This document shows positions 43,836 through 52,857 of a stretch of 64,000 nt of DNA, piece by piece. The first letter of the stretch is position 1, and each line of letters begins with the position of its first letter. The position numbers and the translations under genes were made by a program. Under the pieces are notes generated by a model that did not search any database, had not been told where the DNA came from, and worked only from the letters and a program-made list of their open reading frames with translations. This stretch comes from Gaiellasilicea sp963749515 (lineage in GTDB: Bacteria > Actinomycetota > Thermoleophilia > Gaiellales > Gaiellaceae), in assembly GCA_963749515.1 (NCBI GenBank), contig CAVVMR010000001.1, forward strand, positions 1 through 64,000, in the 5' to 3' direction.

Positions 43836-45404
43836 ATGGGCGATCAGCCGGGCAAGAGCAGCTTCGAGCTCGGCGATGCGTTCGCCGAGGTTCTGACCGA
43901 GACGACGCAGGCGCTCGTCTGCGTGCTCGATCGCGACGCCACGTTCATGCTCTTCAACGACGCGTGCGAGCGCGCGACGGGGTTCTCGCGTCGCGAGGTG
44001 CTCGGCCGTCCTGCCTTCGAGTCCGTCATCCCGCGCGAGGAGGCGGACGCGTTTCGAGAGGTGCTCGCCTTCATCTGGCGGACAGGCCACTCGAGCCCTC
44101 AGGTCGGGCACTGGCAGACGAAGGACGGCGGCCGGCGCCTGATCGCGTGGTCGAACAAGCCGGTGAAGGGCGAGGACGGCCTTCCCGCCTATCTCGTCAC
44201 CTCCGGCATCGACCTCACCGACCGTGTGAGCGAAGCGCAGAGCGGCGAGCCGGCGATGGAGGGTGATCCGGAGGCGAAGCTGGCGGAGATCGGACGGCTC
44301 GCCCAGGAACAGCGGGCCCTCCGGCGCGTGGCGACGCTCGTGGCCTCTGAGGCGAGCCCGGAGCGTGTCTTCACGGCCGTGTCGGCGGAGTGCGCGCGCG
44401 TGCTCGCGGTGAACGCGTCGGCGGTCTGGCGCTACGAGGGGGACGACACCGCCACCGTCGTCGGCCGCCACAACCGCGACGGGATCGACCCGTTTCCGCT
44501 CGGCACGCGACTCCTGTTCGACGAGAACACGACGGTCGGTCGGGCGCGGGACACGGGTGTCCCGGCCCGCGTCGACGACTGGGGCGCGGCCACGGGCGAG
44601 TGGGCGGAGATGATGCTGCGCAGCGGTTACCGGTCGACGGTCGCCGCTCCGATCGTTGTCGCCGGAACGCCCTGGGGGGCCGTCTCGATCGGCGGCGAGG
44701 ACCCTCTGCCGCAGGACAGCGAGGTCCGGCTCGGCGCCTTCTGCGAGCTCGTCTCCCTCGCCGTCGCGAGTGCGCAGGCGCGGGCCGACCTGCAGGCATC
44801 GCGCGCCCGCATCGTCCGTGCCGGCGACGAGCAGCGCAGGAAGCTCGAGCGCAACCTCCACGACGGCGCGCAGCAGCGGCTGGTCGCGGCCGCCCTGACG
44901 ATCCGCGCCGCGCAGGCCCGGTGGCGGGCCGATTCGGAGTCGGCGAGCGAGCTGCTGGATGTTGCCGCGGAAGAGCTCGACGCCGGGCTCGAGGAGTTGC
45001 GTGAGCTCGCCCGCGGGCTCCATCCCGGCGCGCTCACCGACTACGGCCTGGAGGGGGCGCTACGAGCGCTCGGCACCCGGCTGCCGCTGCCGGTGGAGTT
45101 CGACGTCACGGAGGAGCGCCTCGGCGGTCACATCGAGGCGACCGCGTACTTCATCGTCTCCGAGGCGCTGACCAACGTCGTCAAGCATGCGGGCGCGACC
45201 GGCGCGAACGTCACGATCGGCTGCGCCGGCGATCTCGTCCGCGTCGAGATCCGGGACGACGGCTCCGGCGGCGCCGACACGTCGGCCGGATCCGGGCTGA
45301 TCGGTCTGCGCGACCGCGCGGAGGCCGCGGGCGGGACGCTCATCGTCGTGAGCCCGGCGGGCCGCGGCACCGTCGTCACCGCTTCGTTGCCCCGCGGCGC
45401 CTGA
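43836..45404 (+). CDS. PAS-GAF sensor histidine kinase (HisKA_3 type)
   Basis: 522 aa. PAS domain about 15-130 (FMLFNDACERATGFSRREVLG, HWQTKDGGRRLIAW), GAF about 150-320 (LVASEASPERVFTAVSAECAR, APIVVAGTPWGAVSIG), then the phosphoacceptor His342 in RNLHDGAQQRLVAAAL and an HATPase domain (VSEALTNVVKHAGATGAN, RDDGSGG). No membrane helices, so a cytoplasmic sensor, perhaps of redox, light or a small molecule. ATG 43836 is taken because residues upstream are atypical. No response regulator gene adjoins it. Confidence 0.88.
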   Translation: MGDQPGKSSFELGDAFAEVLTETTQALVCVLDRDATFMLFNDACERATGFSRREVLGRPAFESVIPREEADAFREVLAFIWRTGHSSPQVGHWQTKDGGRRLIAWSNKPVKGEDGLPAYLVTSGIDLTDRVSEAQSGEPAMEGDPEAKLAEIGRLAQEQRALRRVATLVASEASPERVFTAVSAECARVLAVNASAVWRYEGDDTATVVGRHNRDGIDPFPLGTRLLFDENTTVGRARDTGVPARVDDWGAATGEWAEMMLRSGYRSTVAAPIVVAGTPWGAVSIGGEDPLPQDSEVRLGAFCELVSLAVASAQARADLQASRARIVRAGDEQRRKLERNLHDGAQQRLVAAALTIRAAQARWRADSESASELLDVAAEELDAGLEELRELARGLHPGALTDYGLEGALRALGTRLPLPVEFDVTEERLGGHIEATAYFIVSEALTNVVKHAGATGANVTIGCAGDLVRVEIRDDGSGGADTSAGSGLIGLRDRAEAAGGTLIVVSPAGRGTVVTASLPRGA

Positions 45405-45448
45405 GCCGTTACGTTCGCAGCTTCCCCGAATACGGTCGAGGAGGAGCC

Positions 45449-45832
45449 ATGAAGCCGCTGGTGCAGGAGTTCAAGGATTTCCTGATGCGAGGCAACCTGA
45501 TCGAGCTTGCCGTCGCATTCGTCATGGGCCTCGCCTTTGCGGCCGTCATCAACTCGCTGGTCAACAATCTGGTGATGCCGATCATCGCCGCGGTGATCGG
45601 GAAGCCCGATTTCAGCGCGCTCACGTTCACGATCAACGACTCGGTCTTCCGCTACGGCGCCTTCATCACCGATGTGATCCAGTTCGTCGCGATCGCAGCC
45701 GCGGTCTTCTTCTTCATCGTCAAGCCGGTGCAGGTCGTGCTCGCGCAGCGGAGCGGGCGGGATGCGGAGGAGGAGGCTCCGAGCGACGAGGAGCGGCGCC
45801 ACCAGGAGCTGCTTGCCGCACTGCGTCGTTAG
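45449..45832 (+). CDS. mscL: Large-conductance mechanosensitive channel
   Basis: 127 aa. N-terminal FKDFLMRGNLIELAVAFVMG contains the pore-lining TM1; TM2 is FVAIAAAVFFFIV, followed by a charged C-terminal helix bundle (EEEAPSDEERRHQELLAALRR). Forms the pentameric emergency osmotic release valve. ATG with GAGGAGGAGCC directly upstream. Confidence 0.95.
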   Translation: MKPLVQEFKDFLMRGNLIELAVAFVMGLAFAAVINSLVNNLVMPIIAAVIGKPDFSALTFTINDSVFRYGAFITDVIQFVAIAAAVFFFIVKPVQVVLAQRSGRDAEEEAPSDEERRHQELLAALRR

Positions 45833-45837
45833 GAGAG

Positions 45838-47553
45838 CTAAGGAGCAGTCGCAGGCCCCATGCCGTTCCGGAGCGCGTTGCCGCGTCCGGTCGGCCAGGG
45901 CAGGCAATTGGTGCCGGACCCCGGCACGCGGAAGACGTCGATTCCGTGGTCGAAGGTCGTCAGCACGATCTCGAGGCGACCGTCCTTGTCGAGGTCGCCG
46001 ATCGAGGGTGCGGCAGGAACGCCGATCCCGTTCCCGTTCGTCCCCTGGCGCGGCAGCCGGATGTCGTGCAGACGCTTGCCCGCAGCGGAGAGAACGACGA
46101 GCCGGCCGGACCCGGGCGTCAGGGCATAGGTGCCGAAGACGAGCTCGGGCGTTCCGTCACGGTTGAGGTCGGCGGCGACGACTTCCGAGGCAAACGTCTT
46201 CGCCGCTCCGCGGGCGTAGTCGAAGCGCCACAGCCGCTTCCCGGTCGGCGCGACCGCGTAGACGAACCCGTCGGGCACCGAGGCGACGATCTCGGGCCGC
46301 GGATCGCCGGCGATGTCGACCACGGTGGGAGCCGGGATGCCGCTCGGCGGATACCAGTCGCCGCTGGGTCGCACGGCCGGCTTGCCCGAGAGCGGCAAGG
46401 TCACGAACCCGGCGTGTCTCCGTCCGGAGCGTGCGCCGCCCTTCTGCGCCCCGTCGAGCACCATGAACGCATAGGCCTGCGTCTCGTACGGCTCCTTCAT
46501 CTCCGCATTCGGCAGCCCGATCACCTCGTTCCGACCGTCGCGGTCGAGGTCGGCGACCGAGGGCGGTGAGGCCGTCCACTGCAGCCACATGTCCGTCTTC
46601 GGGTGCGGCCACGGGCCCACATGCTGGTGGTAGTGGCGATCCTCGACGACCGGGCTCAGCCAGCGGATGAACTGGCCCCAGCCGAGCCGGCGCCCACTGT
46701 GACGGCTGTCGCGATTCCGGAACCAGGGGGAGGTGAGCACCGACGTCCCGTCGTGGTTGAAGACGTTGATCTGATGGTTGTCGAATGTGACAACGATCTC
46801 GAGCTGCGGGTCGTCGTCGAGATTGCCGATGCCCACGTTCTCGCCGTAGGCGCCATAGCCGTGGTTGCCGTAGCCGTTGAAGTCGGCGTCGTTGCCCTTG
46901 CCGGACAGCTTGTTGAACCGGGGCCAGGCGGTGGCCGGCGCACCCTTGGGCCGGTAGACGGAGCCCTTCGCGTTGAAGACGAACACCTGCGATCCGGTGG
47001 GGGAGGTGTTGGTCGTCGTCACGACGACCTCGATGCGGCCGTCACCGTCGAGATCGGCGGCCGCCATGCCCCGCGCCTCGGGGCACTGGCCGCCGCTGCA
47101 CGTCGAGGCGGGCCAGCCGGGCTCGAGCTTCAGGCTCCCGCCGCGAAGCTCGTACGCGGCGACCGTTCCCTCGTTGCCCCCGACGACGATCTCGGACACC
47201 TTGTCGCCGTCAAGGTCGGCAACCACTCCGGGCGCGTAGACGCGACCCTTCGTCGCCGTTCCCTTTCCGAGCGGACGACCCTTGGCGTCGAACACGAACG
47301 TGGAGTAGAACGGCGCCACGATCTCGAGGCGACCGTCGCCGTTGAGGTCGACGAGCCCCGGCGAGGCGAACCAGCCGGTCTCGCCGGTGGCGATCGTCCG
47401 CACGAAGCGCGGGGCGGCCACGGCAGCCGTTCCGTCGGCCGCGGCACAGCCCGCGCGTGCCGTGCGGCCGTAGTCCGTCGCGCTCGAGCTGCCGCCCGAG
47501 GCGAGCGAGATCGTGGCGACCAGGACGGCGATTGGCGCGGAAGAGAGCTTCAC
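45838..47553 (-). CDS. Secreted VCBS/FG-GAP beta-propeller protein
   Basis: 571 aa. The GTG start at 47553 is followed by a signal peptide (KLSSAPIAVLVATISLASGG). Eight or so calcium-binding loops of the type DxDxDGxxE recur: DLNGDGRLE, DLDGDKVSE, DLDGDGRIE, NLDDDPQLE, DLDRDGRNE, DIAGDPRPE, DLNRDGTPE and DLDKDGRLE, each between beta strands, forming an integrin-like propeller. Likely extracellular, perhaps a binding or adhesion protein. The open frame continues far upstream across the antisense of ppc, which is not coding. Its start is 25 bp from the divergent ppc start. Confidence 0.85.
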   Translation of the reverse strand: MKLSSAPIAVLVATISLASGGSSSATDYGRTARAGCAAADGTAAVAAPRFVRTIATGETGWFASPGLVDLNGDGRLEIVAPFYSTFVFDAKGRPLGKGTATKGRVYAPGVVADLDGDKVSEIVVGGNEGTVAAYELRGGSLKLEPGWPASTCSGGQCPEARGMAAADLDGDGRIEVVVTTTNTSPTGSQVFVFNAKGSVYRPKGAPATAWPRFNKLSGKGNDADFNGYGNHGYGAYGENVGIGNLDDDPQLEIVVTFDNHQINVFNHDGTSVLTSPWFRNRDSRHSGRRLGWGQFIRWLSPVVEDRHYHQHVGPWPHPKTDMWLQWTASPPSVADLDRDGRNEVIGLPNAEMKEPYETQAYAFMVLDGAQKGGARSGRRHAGFVTLPLSGKPAVRPSGDWYPPSGIPAPTVVDIAGDPRPEIVASVPDGFVYAVAPTGKRLWRFDYARGAAKTFASEVVAADLNRDGTPELVFGTYALTPGSGRLVVLSAAGKRLHDIRLPRQGTNGNGIGVPAAPSIGDLDKDGRLEIVLTTFDHGIDVFRVPGSGTNCLPWPTGRGNALRNGMGPATAP

Positions 47554-47577
47554 TGGCGAAAGTAAAGTAGCGCGACT

Positions 47578-50010
47578 GTGAGCGCACCAGACGCGCAACT
47601 CCGCGCCAACGTCCGCCTGCTCGGCGACGTGCTGGGAAACGTCCTCGTCGAGCAGGAAGGCGAACAGCTGCTCGTGCTGGAGGAGCAGATCCGCGGGCTC
47701 GCACGTGACGCGCGCGAAACAGGCCAGCGCGCGGAGCTCGAGGAGACCATCGGCGCCCTCTCTCTCGACCAGCAGGCCGCCGTGCTGCGGGCCTTCTCGA
47801 TCTTCTTCCAGCTCGCGAACATCGCCGAGCAGCACCATCGCCTGCGCCGCCGCCGCCAGTACGAGCACGAGGGCCGCGTGCCTCGCGAGTCGCTCGCCGA
47901 TGCGGTCGCACGCCTGCGCGACGCGGGTGTCGGCGACGACGAGCTCCTCGCAGCGGCAGCGCGGCTCGAGGTGCGGACGGTGCTCACCGCGCATCCGACC
48001 GAGGCGAGCCGCCGCACGATCCTCCAGGCGCACCAGCGCCTCGCGACGGCGCTGCGCCGGCTCGACGATCCGGAGCTGCCGCACTCGACCCAGCGGCGCG
48101 TTCGCGAGCAGATCGCGGAGGAGGTGACGATCCTCTGGCAGACGGACGAGGTGCGCTCGCGGCGGCCGCGCGTCGTCGACGAGATCCGCAACGGGCTGTG
48201 GTTCGTCGAGGCGAGCCTGTGGCAGGCGCTGCCGCGGCTCGTGCGCGAGCTGCGCGAGGCGATCCCGGGAGCGCCGCCGCCGCTTCGGCTCGGTACCTGG
48301 ATCGGCGGCGACATGGACGGCAACCCGAACGCCGGCGCGGACACGATCGTCGACGCGCTCGAGCGCGCGCGGACGCTCGCCCGCGACCTCCTGCGGCGCG
48401 ACGTGAGGTTGCTCGGCTCCGCGTGGGGGATGTCCACGGAGCTCGTCGGGCCCGTCCCGGAGCTGGATTCGACGAGCGACGAGCCGTACCGCGCCGAGCT
48501 CGTTCGAATCTGGGAGCGGCTCGCTGCCGACGAGTACCGAGACGCCGACGAGCTCTCGGACGACCTGGCCCGCGTCGATGCCACGCTCCGCGCGCACGGC
48601 GCCGCTCGTGTCGCCGACGGCGCTCTCGCCGACCTCCGCGCGCGGGTAGAGGTCTTCGGATTGCACGTGGCCACGCTCGACCTGCGCGTTCACGCGAAGG
48701 ACGTGCGCGAGCGGGCCGACCATGTCGTCGCCGCGCTCACCGCAGCCGCCGAGATGCGAGAGCGCCACGGGCCGCGAGCGATCGACCGCGTCATCGTGTC
48801 GATGACTGCGAGCGCCGGCGACGTTCTCATGGCGGAGACCATCGCCCGCTCGGCCGGCCTGAACGTGCACGCAGTGCCGCTGCTCGAGACGATCGACGAC
48901 CTACGCGGCGCGCGCCACCTCGCCGGGGAGCTCCTCGACGGAAGCCCGCGGCCGCGCCTCGAGGTGATGGTCGGTTATTCCGACTCCGCCAAGGACGGCG
49001 GCTACCTCGCCGCCAACTGGGAGATCTACCGCGCCCAGGAGGAGCTCGTCTCCCTCGCGGACGCGCGCGGTGTCGAGCTGACGATCTTCCACGGCCGAGG
49101 CGGCTCGGCGGGTCGCGGCGGAGGGCCGACCTACGCCGCGGTGCTCGCGCAGCCACCGGGTGCCGTGGCCGGACGGCTCCAGCTGACCGAGCAGGGCGAG
49201 ACGATCTCCTTCAAGTACGGCCTGCCCGGGCTTGCGGAGCGGAATCTCGAGGCGGCCGTCGCCGCGACGCTGCTGACGGCGTTCCCGGAGGAAGCGGGGC
49301 TCGCGCCGCCGAACGAGGGCGCGCGCGACACGATGACGACGCTCGCAGCGTCCTCGCTCGCCGCCTACCGCGCGCTCGTGTGGGAGGACCCGGCGTTCCC
49401 GCCCTTCTTTCGCAGCTTCACGCCGGTGGACGAGCTCGCGCTGCTCGAGATCGGCTCCCGCCCGGTATCGCGGCCGGAGGCGGCGGGGCGTGGCGAGCTG
49501 GAGGCTCTGCGCGCGATCCCGTGGGTGTTCGCCTGGACGCAGAACCGCTGCCTGCTGCCCTCCTGGTACGGGTGCGGCTCAGCGTTCGTGGAGTACGGCG
49601 TGGAGGGCGAGCGGCTGGACTGGCTGCGCCGCCTGTACCGCGAGTGGCCGTTCTTCCGAGCGCTCGTCGAGAACCTCGAGATGACGCTCGCCAAATCGAG
49701 CTTCGAGATCGCCACCGGGTATCTCGACCTCGTGCCCGCGAGCGCCGACCGCGATCGGATCTGGAGTCGCCTCTCCGAGGAGCACCGGCGCACCGTCGAG
49801 GCGGTGCTCGCGATCGTCGAGGCGGAGGCGCTGCTCGACCGTCACCCTGTCGTGCAGCGCTCGGTGCGCCTGAGGAACCCGTACGTCGACCCGATGAACG
49901 CCATCCAGGTCGAGCTCCTGCGGGCGCACCGAGCGGGCGACGAGCGCGCCCTCCGTCCGCTCCTGCGGTCGATCGCCGGCATCGCCGCGGCGCTGCGCAA
50001 CACCGGCTGA
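47578..50010 (+). CDS. ppc: Phosphoenolpyruvate carboxylase
   Basis: 810 aa, somewhat shorter than the 870-930 aa typical. Catalytic signatures: TAHPTEASRRTIL (catalytic His), GGDMDGNPNAG, VMVGYSDSAKDGGYLAANW (Lys), FHGRGGSAGRGGGP (Arg), and the C-terminal NTG that reaches the active site. Converts PEP and bicarbonate to oxaloacetate, an anaplerotic step. GTG start; TAAAGT 9 nt upstream (47563-47568). Shortening seems spread over loops, no motif is missing. Confidence 0.96.
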   Translation: MSAPDAQLRANVRLLGDVLGNVLVEQEGEQLLVLEEQIRGLARDARETGQRAELEETIGALSLDQQAAVLRAFSIFFQLANIAEQHHRLRRRRQYEHEGRVPRESLADAVARLRDAGVGDDELLAAAARLEVRTVLTAHPTEASRRTILQAHQRLATALRRLDDPELPHSTQRRVREQIAEEVTILWQTDEVRSRRPRVVDEIRNGLWFVEASLWQALPRLVRELREAIPGAPPPLRLGTWIGGDMDGNPNAGADTIVDALERARTLARDLLRRDVRLLGSAWGMSTELVGPVPELDSTSDEPYRAELVRIWERLAADEYRDADELSDDLARVDATLRAHGAARVADGALADLRARVEVFGLHVATLDLRVHAKDVRERADHVVAALTAAAEMRERHGPRAIDRVIVSMTASAGDVLMAETIARSAGLNVHAVPLLETIDDLRGARHLAGELLDGSPRPRLEVMVGYSDSAKDGGYLAANWEIYRAQEELVSLADARGVELTIFHGRGGSAGRGGGPTYAAVLAQPPGAVAGRLQLTEQGETISFKYGLPGLAERNLEAAVAATLLTAFPEEAGLAPPNEGARDTMTTLAASSLAAYRALVWEDPAFPPFFRSFTPVDELALLEIGSRPVSRPEAAGRGELEALRAIPWVFAWTQNRCLLPSWYGCGSAFVEYGVEGERLDWLRRLYREWPFFRALVENLEMTLAKSSFEIATGYLDLVPASADRDRIWSRLSEEHRRTVEAVLAIVEAEALLDRHPVVQRSVRLRNPYVDPMNAIQVELLRAHRAGDERALRPLLRSIAGIAAALRNTG

Positions 50011-50021
50011 CCGACGGTTAG

Positions 50022-50951
50022 CTAGCAGAACACGATCTGGTTGCTCGGCGCCGAGACGTTTCCGGACGTGTCGACGGCCCTGACCTCGATCGTGTTGGGG
50101 CCTTCCCCCCGGCAGTAGACGATCGTCTCGCCGTACCCGATCGCGGCGTGTTCCGGCACGCCGTTCAGATACACGTCGTACATGATCTGCGACTGGGGAT
50201 CGGTGTCGTCCGTCGACTGATTCCAGTCCAGCCAGATCTCGGGTGGTGACGACTCCGAGGACAGGCGCAGGTTGGTCGGCGCCGTGGGCGGCACGTTGTC
50301 GGTCTTCGGCGGCGTCGTCACGGTGACGACATTGCTCTCGGCGGTGTTGCCGGACCGGTCGCGCACCGTGACCTTGAACACGTGCGTCGTCGACGGCGCG
50401 AGATCCAGGACGGTCGCCGAGCGGTACCCGATCAGATCCGCTCCGTACGGGCTTCCGTCCCTGAGAAGCGTGTACCAGACCTGGTTGCTCACAACGTCGG
50501 TCGACTGCGTCCACGAGACCGAGATGCGCGTCGGAAAGACCGTGTTGACGCTCAATGTCGGTGACGTCGGCGGCGCGGTGTCGGCGGGCGTCGTAAAGCT
50601 GACGGTGTTGCTGCTGCCGGAGCGGTTGCCGACAGCGTCGATCGCGATCACCGAGTAGTTGAACGTCGTGCTCGGCATCAGCTTCGTGAAGGTGACCGTC
50701 GTCTGCGGCCGGTCGACCCTGATGCAGCCCTGGCCGTCACGCCGCACGCAGTACCACCAGTTGCTCGAGTTGTCGGTGGCGGCATTCCAGGCGAGCGAGA
50801 TGCTGTTCGGCCCGCTCGCCGTGATGCGAAGGTTGGTGGGGGTCGTCGGCGCCGTGCGATCACTCGGAGCGCGCCACGCGGACGCGGCGGCGGCGAAGAC
50901 GAGTGAGAGCGCGACGAAGCTCGCGGCCAAGACGGTGCTTCGAACGGACAT
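50022..50951 (-). CDS. Secreted protein with three fibronectin type III domains
   Basis: 309 aa. Start ATG 50951 with GGAGG upstream and a signal peptide (SVRSTVLAASFVALSLVFAAAASA). Three FN3 modules follow, each opening with a PPTxPT-like linker and containing ISLAWNAATDN, ISVSWTQSTD or IWLDWNQSTDD, then VTVRDRSGNTAES-like strands. No catalytic domain or cell-wall anchor is visible. Probably an extracellular binding protein. Confidence 0.85.
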   Translation of the reverse strand: MSVRSTVLAASFVALSLVFAAAASAWRAPSDRTAPTTPTNLRITASGPNSISLAWNAATDNSSNWWYCVRRDGQGCIRVDRPQTTVTFTKLMPSTTFNYSVIAIDAVGNRSGSSNTVSFTTPADTAPPTSPTLSVNTVFPTRISVSWTQSTDVVSNQVWYTLLRDGSPYGADLIGYRSATVLDLAPSTTHVFKVTVRDRSGNTAESNVVTVTTPPKTDNVPPTAPTNLRLSSESSPPEIWLDWNQSTDDTDPQSQIMYDVYLNGVPEHAAIGYGETIVYCRGEGPNTIEVRAVDTSGNVSAPSNQIVFC

Positions 50952-51087
50952 GGCTCCTCCCGGGTGCGGTGGCGGTCGCCCGGTTGATACGTCCGCCGTC
51001 CGGGACCGGATTTCTCGATCAGCGCGTTGCGCCGGCGAGCGGCTGCCTTGCTGTCGGCTAAGACCGGTCGCGCGTAGAGTTCCTCGC

Positions 51088-52764
51088 ATGTCCCCCGCTC
51101 AGGCCAGGGGAGATTCCGAGGCACGAACGACGCCGGCCTCGGACCACCTCGAGCGCGGCCGCCGGGCCTTTGCAGCGCGAGCGTGGTCGGACGCCTACGA
51201 GGCGTTCTCGCGCGCCGACGAGGCGGCTCCGCTCGAGGCAGAGGATCTCGAGCTCCTCGCGACATCGGCCTTCATGCTCGGTCGCGACGACGAGTGGCTG
51301 CGTTCCCTGGAGCGAGCCCACCAACTCCATGTCGAGGCGGACGACGCGCAGCGCGCCGCGGGGTGTGCGACCTGGGTCGGCATCACCCTGGCGCTGCGAG
51401 GCGAGGTGGGCGGCGCGAGCGGCTGGCTCGGACGCGCGCAGAGGCTGCTCGACAGCGACGGTCGCGATTGCGCCGAGCGCGGCTACCTGCTGCTGCCCGT
51501 GATGTTCGAGCAGGAGGCCGCGGGTGACTTCGCCGCCGGGGCTGCGACGGCCGGTGAAGCCGCGGAGATCGGCCGGCGGCTCGGCGACGCGGATCTGGTC
51601 GCGCTCGCGGCGCAGGGGCAGGGGTACATGCTGATCAAGGACGGAGACGTCAAGCAGGGTCTCGGCCTGCTGGACGAAGCGATGGTCGCCGTCACCACCG
51701 GTGAGGTCTCGCCGATTCCGACGGGACTCGTCTACTGCGGCGTGATCATGGCGTGCCAGGAGGTGTACGAGATGCGCCGGGCTGGCGAGTGGACGGCGGC
51801 CCTGACCCGGTGGTGTGAGCAGCAGCCCGACGTCGTGGCCTTCACCGGCCGATGCCTGGTTCACAGGGCTGAGATCATGCAATTGCGGGGCGCCTGGGCC
51901 GAGGCGCTCGAAGAGGCACGCCGCGCCGCTCGTCGTTTCGAGGAGACGATGAACCCGGCCGCCGGCCTCGCCTTCTATCGCCAGGGAGAGCTGCTTCGCC
52001 TGCAAGGCCGGTTCGAGGAGGCCGAGGAGGCCTATCGGGAGGCGAGCCGGTGCGGCTGGGAGCCGCAGCCCGGGCTGGCCCAGCTGCGCCTGGCGCAGGG
52101 GCGCTCGGACGTTGCGGCGGCCGCGATCGAGCGAGCGGCCGGCGAGGTCACGGAACCGCTGAAGCGTGCCGGTCTGCTCGCCGCCTACGTCGAGATCATG
52201 CTGGTCGTCGGCGAAGAGGGAAAGGCCCGCGCCGCGTGTCACGAGCTCGGCGAGATCGGCGAGCGCTACGAGAGCGGCATGCTGGCGGCCATGGTCGAGC
52301 AGGCTCGCGGAGCCGTCGATCTGGCCGAGAGCGATACGCGATCCGGCCTCGCATCGCTCCGGAACGCGTTGCGGCAGTGGCACGACCTCGAAGCGCCGTA
52401 CGAGGCGGCACGGGTGCGAGTGCTCGTCGGGCTGGCCTGCCGCGCGCTCGACGACGAAGACACGGCCGAGATGGAGCTGGCGGCAGCACGGAGCGTCTTC
52501 GCAGAGCTTGGAGCCGGGCCTGACGTCGCCCGCGTGGACGCGCTCGCCGCGACCGGTGGCTCTGCTGACGTCCACGGGCTGACGCCGCGGGAGCTGCAGG
52601 TCCTGCGCCTGGTCGCGGCGGGCGCGACGAACAAGGCGATCGCGTCCGAGCTCGTCCTCAGCGAGCGGACCGTGGACCGTCACGTCAGCAACATCCTGAC
52701 GAAGCTGCGGGTGCAGACGCGGGCCGCGGCGACGGCATTCGCGTACGAGCACAAGCTCGTCTGA
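51088..52764 (+). CDS. LuxR-family regulator with TPR-like N-terminus
   Basis: 558 aa. Residues about 20-480 are helical TPR-like repeats (ERGRRAFAARAWSDAYEAF, YRQGELLRLQGRFEEAEEAYR); the last 65 residues are a LuxR HTH (LTPRELQVLRLVAAGATNKAI, SERTVDRHVSNILTKLRVQTR). Unlike MalT there is no ATPase domain. ATG 51088 has TAGAGT 7 nt before it (51075-51080). It precedes, in the same direction, a hydrolase-oxidase-methyltransferase operon that it probably controls. Confidence 0.85.
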   Translation: MSPAQARGDSEARTTPASDHLERGRRAFAARAWSDAYEAFSRADEAAPLEAEDLELLATSAFMLGRDDEWLRSLERAHQLHVEADDAQRAAGCATWVGITLALRGEVGGASGWLGRAQRLLDSDGRDCAERGYLLLPVMFEQEAAGDFAAGAATAGEAAEIGRRLGDADLVALAAQGQGYMLIKDGDVKQGLGLLDEAMVAVTTGEVSPIPTGLVYCGVIMACQEVYEMRRAGEWTAALTRWCEQQPDVVAFTGRCLVHRAEIMQLRGAWAEALEEARRAARRFEETMNPAAGLAFYRQGELLRLQGRFEEAEEAYREASRCGWEPQPGLAQLRLAQGRSDVAAAAIERAAGEVTEPLKRAGLLAAYVEIMLVVGEEGKARAACHELGEIGERYESGMLAAMVEQARGAVDLAESDTRSGLASLRNALRQWHDLEAPYEAARVRVLVGLACRALDDEDTAEMELAAARSVFAELGAGPDVARVDALAATGGSADVHGLTPRELQVLRLVAAGATNKAIASELVLSERTVDRHVSNILTKLRVQTRAAATAFAYEHKLV

Positions 52765-52857
52765 ACCCTCACTAGGCAGTTCTACCCACTTCGCTCCGGT
52801 CGCAAGTTGGGTGGTTGCCCCGATGCGGAACGCGGTCTCGCCCGGCACGTTGTCTGC

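Noticed and set aside
45838..48870. A 1010-codon open frame on the minus strand covering the propeller gene and part of ppc
   Set aside because: Only the part from GTG 47553 has a signal peptide and propeller repeats. The upstream part is antisense of ppc, whose catalytic motifs are clear on the plus strand.
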